This document shows, one piece after another, positions 60,893 to 64,000 of a DNA stretch of 64,000 nt. Every line of letters begins with the position of its first letter. The first letter of the stretch is position 1. The notes beneath the pieces were generated by a model. It saw only the letters and a program-made list of their open reading frames with translations. It was not told the DNA's origin and did not search any database. The DNA is from Undaria pinnatifida. Taxonomy: Eukaryota > Sar > Phaeophyceae > Laminariales > Alariaceae. The position numbers and the translations under genes were made by a program. Where the stretch lies: contig JABAKD010000024.1 in the NCBI GenBank assembly GCA_012845835.1, positions 8,472,603 through 8,536,602 of the forward strand, in the 5' to 3' direction.

Positions 60893-61218
60893 CTGCACGG
60901 AACCACAGACCATCACCGACACCGCCATCGACAACGACAAACAACAAACGACAACGACACACGTTGGGGAGTTCACGCGTCGGGCAGAGCAGATTCCTCC
61001 ATTTCGTTAAGCTAGGTCTTTCGGGTCATTGGGTCCTTCATGTACACGATCTGCACGATCTAGCATCGTATTCTCTGAGTGGAACCGCACCATCACCGAC
61101 ACCGACATCGAAACCGATCAAGATAAAGGGCTAACTTAGTAATGCTGTTGTGAACATATTGGACGGTAATGTTACGGAGGACCGTAGAAATCAGAAACCA
61201 CGATATACACAAACCTTT

Positions 61219-61552
61219 AGAGCTGTGCGTCGGCACAATTGAAGTCGCCAATTAGTCCTTAGTCCAACTAATAGTTAGTCGCTTCCCGCAGGTGCCGACT
61301 GTCCGACCTATTGGGTTTCCACACTTGCGGGAGGGATTGGCAAATAAGGGATATGTTCTTCCTTTTTAGGCGATGCCCGCTCCGCTCTGCCAGTGGGACC
61401 TGATTTGACTTGCTCCGCTCGCCTGATTTAAGTCGTCAAGTCGCCTGGCTATCAGCTCGCTTCGCCAGCCGACTTGCCGACTACAGTCAGTTAGTTGGCT
61501 AACGGAAGCTCCCGACTAGTTAGTAATCGTCACATGTTGCCGACTCACAGCT
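61219..61552. mobile_element. MITE-B, complete long form
   Basis: It runs from AGAGCTGTGCGTCGGCACAA to TTGCCGACTCACAGCTCTA, 334 bp, in the opposite orientation to 43991 and 58974 (GCAGGTGCCGACTGTCCGAC near the left end). It sits between exon copies 1 and 2. Confidence 0.82.
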
Positions 61553-61664
61553 CTACAAGCCCACGTGTTCCCGTTTTATCCATATTACTGGTTTCCCCCC
61601 GTATTAGTCCACCGGACTACTGGTACAGAAGTTAATCGATCATCCACCGGTACAAAGCCGTAAC

Positions 61665-61735
61665 AATACCCGGCGATGCCGTTTGGTACCGGACGCAACA
61701 AGTCGCCACCGCCGCTCTGCTCTCCTGTGCGGAAA
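61665..61735 (-). pseudogene. Exon copy 2, frameshifted
   Basis: On minus, after TTTCCGCACAG it reads ESRAAVATC. A one-base shift relative to 60798-60892 then changes the frame before GGCATCGCCG. The GTAAGA donor is lost. Confidence 0.6.
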
Positions 61736-61879
61736 CCACAGCATCACGGACACGATGGAACGACATCATTATCGACATCGACACTGACAACGACAACAGC
61801 TAACAGCACGTTGGGTGAATCAATTATGTATTTAAGGTATTACAAGGGCATTACAGTAGTGTGCCCAAACGAAGCCTTG

Positions 61880-61947
61880 TAACACACGGCGATGCCTGTT
61901 TGCACCCAACGCGAACGTCGTCACCGAAGCTGCTCTGCTCTCCTGGA
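61880..61947 (-). CDS. Exon copy 3
   Basis: After the acceptor TTCCATCCAG the frame reads ESRAASVTTFALGANRHRRV. No good donor is found at the equivalent position (GTGTGTTACAAGG). It may be unused or read to the stop near 61.83 kb. Confidence 0.4.
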
Positions 61948-62031
61948 TGGAAGGAAGCACACCATCACCGACACCGACGTCGACAGCGACATACACGAAA
62001 CACTTCCATCTCGAGTGAAAAACAAAACGAC

Positions 62032-62161
62032 CTTGGCGTCCAAACGATCCACTCGAGGCCTCCTCCTCCACCTTAGGCTCGAATAACGCAACCATTGCGT
62101 GGCTGGATCGATTCCACGGTTCAAGCGTCAGCGCAGACATGCCCCGATACGCCGATGATTT
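62032..62161 (-). CDS. Internal exon, unrecognised
   Basis: Minus-strand acceptor TTTTTTTTGCCCAG and donor CGCCAAG|GTCGTT. The frame reads KSSAYRGMSALTLEPWNRSS, HAMVALFEPKVEEEASSGSF and GRQ. It is the exon immediately upstream (minus order) of exon copy 3. Confidence 0.5.
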
Positions 62162-62199
62162 CTGGGCAAAAAAAAGACCCAATGCCCGTTTCTACGAAT

Positions 62200-62274
62200 A
62201 AAAAGCGGACCGTCTACTTTTCCTCCCGGGTTCCCAAGGGCCAGCTCTCCCGGCAAGAGACGCACTCCACCGCA
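62200..62274 (-). CDS. Candidate upstream exon
   Basis: After GAGGCTGATCAG the minus frame reads CGGVRLLPGELALGNPGGK. The donor is uncertain (GGAAAA|GTAGAC is in phase with the 62161 acceptor). The product is unrecognised. Confidence 0.3.
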
Positions 62275-62459
62275 CTGATCAGCCTCCGTCTCAAACATGC
62301 TCAGCGGAAACGCCACCAATTAAACCCCTGCAGGGCTTCGGATGGGAAAACACATCGAAACCGAATGACGATTAAAGCATCGGCCACACAATTCAGCCGG
62401 GAGTTCTAGGGCAGGGGCGTGTGTCCGAAGCGCGATGGAAGGAGCTGTACGGCGCGCGC

Positions 62460-62543
62460 ACAGCATGGTGATTGGTGACGCTCTTCTGCTGCTGCATGCC
62501 CACAGCATGGTGATTGGTGATACTCTTCTGCTGCTGCATGCTC
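62460..62543. repeat. Two-copy 42 bp direct repeat
   Basis: CACAGCATGGTGATTGGTGA then (C/T)(G/A)CTCTTCTGCTGCTGCATGC occurs twice head to tail. Confidence 0.85.
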
Positions 62544-62559
62544 CCCTAAACACTGGACA

Positions 62560-63100
62560 AATGCACACTCGCTCGTGGCTTTTTTTTTCGCTTCTTCATG
62601 GGTCCCCAAAAAGTTGTAAGGGGGCGTAGCAATGGACGGCATGCATCTATCTGCGAGGTACCTTTTCCAGGCCTTTGGTCGGTGAGCCTAGCTAGCTACG
62701 GGCGACAGAGATATGATGTTCAGCAGCTGCGGTGGTTGTACTGCCTTGTGGGACGATTGGCCGCCACGAGCTGCAGTCCACAGCACCAAGAAAAGAGGGA
62801 GGTGGCAAAGCTTCGGAGGGAACAAACCTGAAAGCAAGCACAACTGCAGTACATATAACACGCATGATAACACACCCTTACACCCCTCCAACAAACTCCA
62901 GCGGCGGCAACAAAGTCTAGCATATGGACCATGCACAACTGGCATTGGGTTCTGCACGTTTTCACCTTACCTCTTGTGTTAGCACACGGATACCATCTTC
63001 GCCTCCGCCCCCACGACCTAATAACTGATCAATCCATCCATCCATCCATCAATCCATTCATCCACCCAGTCGCGTCGAGTTCAGGGCGAGGTGCGTGCGC
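62560..63100. other. No feature recognised
   Basis: A (CCAT)n-like run lies at 63033-63062. No exon or family repeat is supported. Confidence 0.35.
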
Positions 63101-63106
63101 GGTGCG

Positions 63107-63260
63107 AAGGTATGGGTAGGGTAGGGCAGGGAAGGGTGGGGTGGGTTAGGTTTAGGGTTGGGTTGGGTAGCGGAAAGTAGGTTATTATATAGAATAGGGT
63201 AGGGTAGGGCAGGGTAGGATAGGGTAGGGTAGGGTAGGGTAGGGTAGGGTAGGGTAGGGT
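63107..63260 (+). repeat. (AGGGT)n pentanucleotide array
   Basis: Perfect AGGGT units at 63206-63260, with degenerate AGGGC, AGGTT and GGGTT units before. It is one base shorter per unit than TTAGGG, and a TTAGGTTTAGGGTTGGG patch at 63145 suggests a telomere-like ancestry. Confidence 0.92.
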
Positions 63261-63453
63261 AGAGCACACGGCATAACGCAGTGCAACGGCAGCAGAATCG
63301 TGCCCCTCTTTCACGGTGGAACCCCAGCGCAACGACGCTGGACGGTTTCAAAAGCTTGGTCATACTTTCTCCCTCTTCCCTCCCTACCCCTGTTTCTCTT
63401 TCCCCTCATACATCTACTCGCTCCCGCCTTTGCTCCCTGCCTTCGTACATACA

Positions 63454-63528
63454 AGTCGGTTGATTGGAAATTCGAGATGCTTGCCGTGGACCCCAAGCAG
63501 CATTCTCGGGCAAGACTACTTTCTCACT
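63454..63528 (+). CDS. Candidate exon upstream of 63677
   Basis: After CATACAAG the frame reads SVDWKFEMLAVDPKQHSRAR then LLSH and TGA. A donor inside (for example before the stop) would be needed to reach 63677. Low support. Confidence 0.25.
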
Positions 63529-63676
63529 GACATCCGATCATTATAGGCTAAACTATAGACTTGCCCGGTTACTTGGGCGGTGGCTAATTGTCCTTTCTTT
63601 AGTTTTCAAGAACTTTTTCTTTACGCCGTACCTGCTTTACAGCTCATAAGACACGCCTGTGTTCCCCATTTTTCAG

Positions 63677-63832
63677 CATGCTACACCTCCGGGATTTGAA
63701 GCCAATCGCATCCCGAGGGGGAACCTTGTTCGCATCATACAACGAGTGCTTCAGAGGACTGCTGTACTCCAAGAAATTGACGTCAACCATATTCAGCATA
63801 TCATTCCAGAAGACACGTTGCCTGGCAAGTAG
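63677..63832 (+). CDS. Exon with TPPGxxxNxIxxGNLV motif, second locus
   Basis: The acceptor CCCCATTTTTCAG opens HATPPGFEANRIPRGNLVRI, IQRVLQRTAVLQEIDVNHIQ and HIIPEDTLPGK before TAG; a GGCAA|GTAGCT donor just before the stop is possible. DNA similarity to 53680-53770 extends upstream (GCCTGTGTTC(A/C)CCAT). The gene probably continues past the window. The family is not recognised. Confidence 0.55.
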   Translation, partial: HATPPGFEANRIPRGNLVRIIQRVLQRTAVLQEIDVNHIQHIIPEDTLPGK

Positions 63833-64000
63833 CTTGTTCCCAAAAACGAGGTCAATCGTTCCTGATATATAGTGCTTCGATTAATATTAAGAACCGGGAT
63901 ACTGGCCCAGGACAGATTTCTTCTTTAAGGAACTGTGAGTACATACTAGCTTCGGTATAAAAGCTGCCGAATTTCTTGTTTCCCCGGAAACGGAAGGCTG
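63833..64000. other. Window end, no feature recognised
   Basis: Likely intron or continuation of the 63677 gene. No exon can be delimited. Confidence 0.3.

Noticed and set aside
1-64000. CRISPR array or bacterial operon
   Set aside because: Tandem repeats here lack unique equal-length spacers and no cas-like gene exists. Gene structure is eukaryotic.

Overview
The window reads as nuclear DNA of an intron-rich eukaryote with a repeat-heavy genome. There is no bacterial operon structure, long intact ORF, rRNA or complete tRNA. Coding signal comes as short exons (35-440 bp), many bounded by pyrimidine-rich AG acceptors and GTGAG/GTAAG-type donors in matching phases. Arrays of CCCTAA/TTAGGG type point to a TTAGGG-class telomere. 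With mixed base composition, CAG/GCA runs and many short introns, a brown alga or another stramenopile is a reasonable guess, but no marker gene proves it.

Layout. 0-8 kb: repeat mosaic with two (GGGTC)n elements, a 264-317 bp tandem triplication, nested MITEs and a 0.55 kb (TTTGG)n array. 8.5-11.5 kb: minus-strand exons, one directly beside a 1.4 kb minisatellite made of 3'-splice-site-like units, the other C2-domain-like. 12.2-18.9 kb: a tRNA-derived SINE, a ~697 bp tandem repeat, a terminal-inverted-repeat (TIR) element filled with GGAAGC units and telomere-like blocks, and more MITEs. 19.3-22.1 kb: degenerate ~200 bp tandem array. 23.7-36 kb: exon-bearing tandem duplications, a poly(G)-rich ~310 bp tandem repeat, a minus-strand gene at 28.1-29.8 kb, a zinc-ribbon coding exon ending inside a MITE, and plus-strand exons at 33-35.7 kb. 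36.7-37.7 kb: pogo/Tigger-like DNA transposon remnant flanked by TA. 38.1-38.7 kb: last exons of a ubiquitin-specific protease. 41.8-42.6 kb: array-bearing TIR element with a 10 bp target duplication. 43-52 kb: MITEs, SINEs, (GTGTG)n and (ATGCT)n arrays. 53.5-64 kb: plus- and minus-strand exon fragments, an exon triplication at 60.8-62 kb and an (AGGGT)n array.

Four dispersed families dominate: MITE-A (~270 bp, TIR with CTACGATAGAGGTGC), MITE-B (175-335 bp, TIR AGAGCTGTGAGTCGGCA), MITE-D (~250 bp, TIR TCTACGATAGCCCCCC) and a ~300 bp SINE with a tRNA-like head. The clearest unusual theme is tandem amplification in two settings. First, TIR elements whose interiors have become minisatellites. 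Second, repeated 50-700 bp units that each carry a short exon or a splice site. Protein functions are assigned only for the C2-like exon, the zinc ribbon, the pogo-like transposase tail and the ubiquitin protease; other exons are coding by phase and splice signals but unrecognised.
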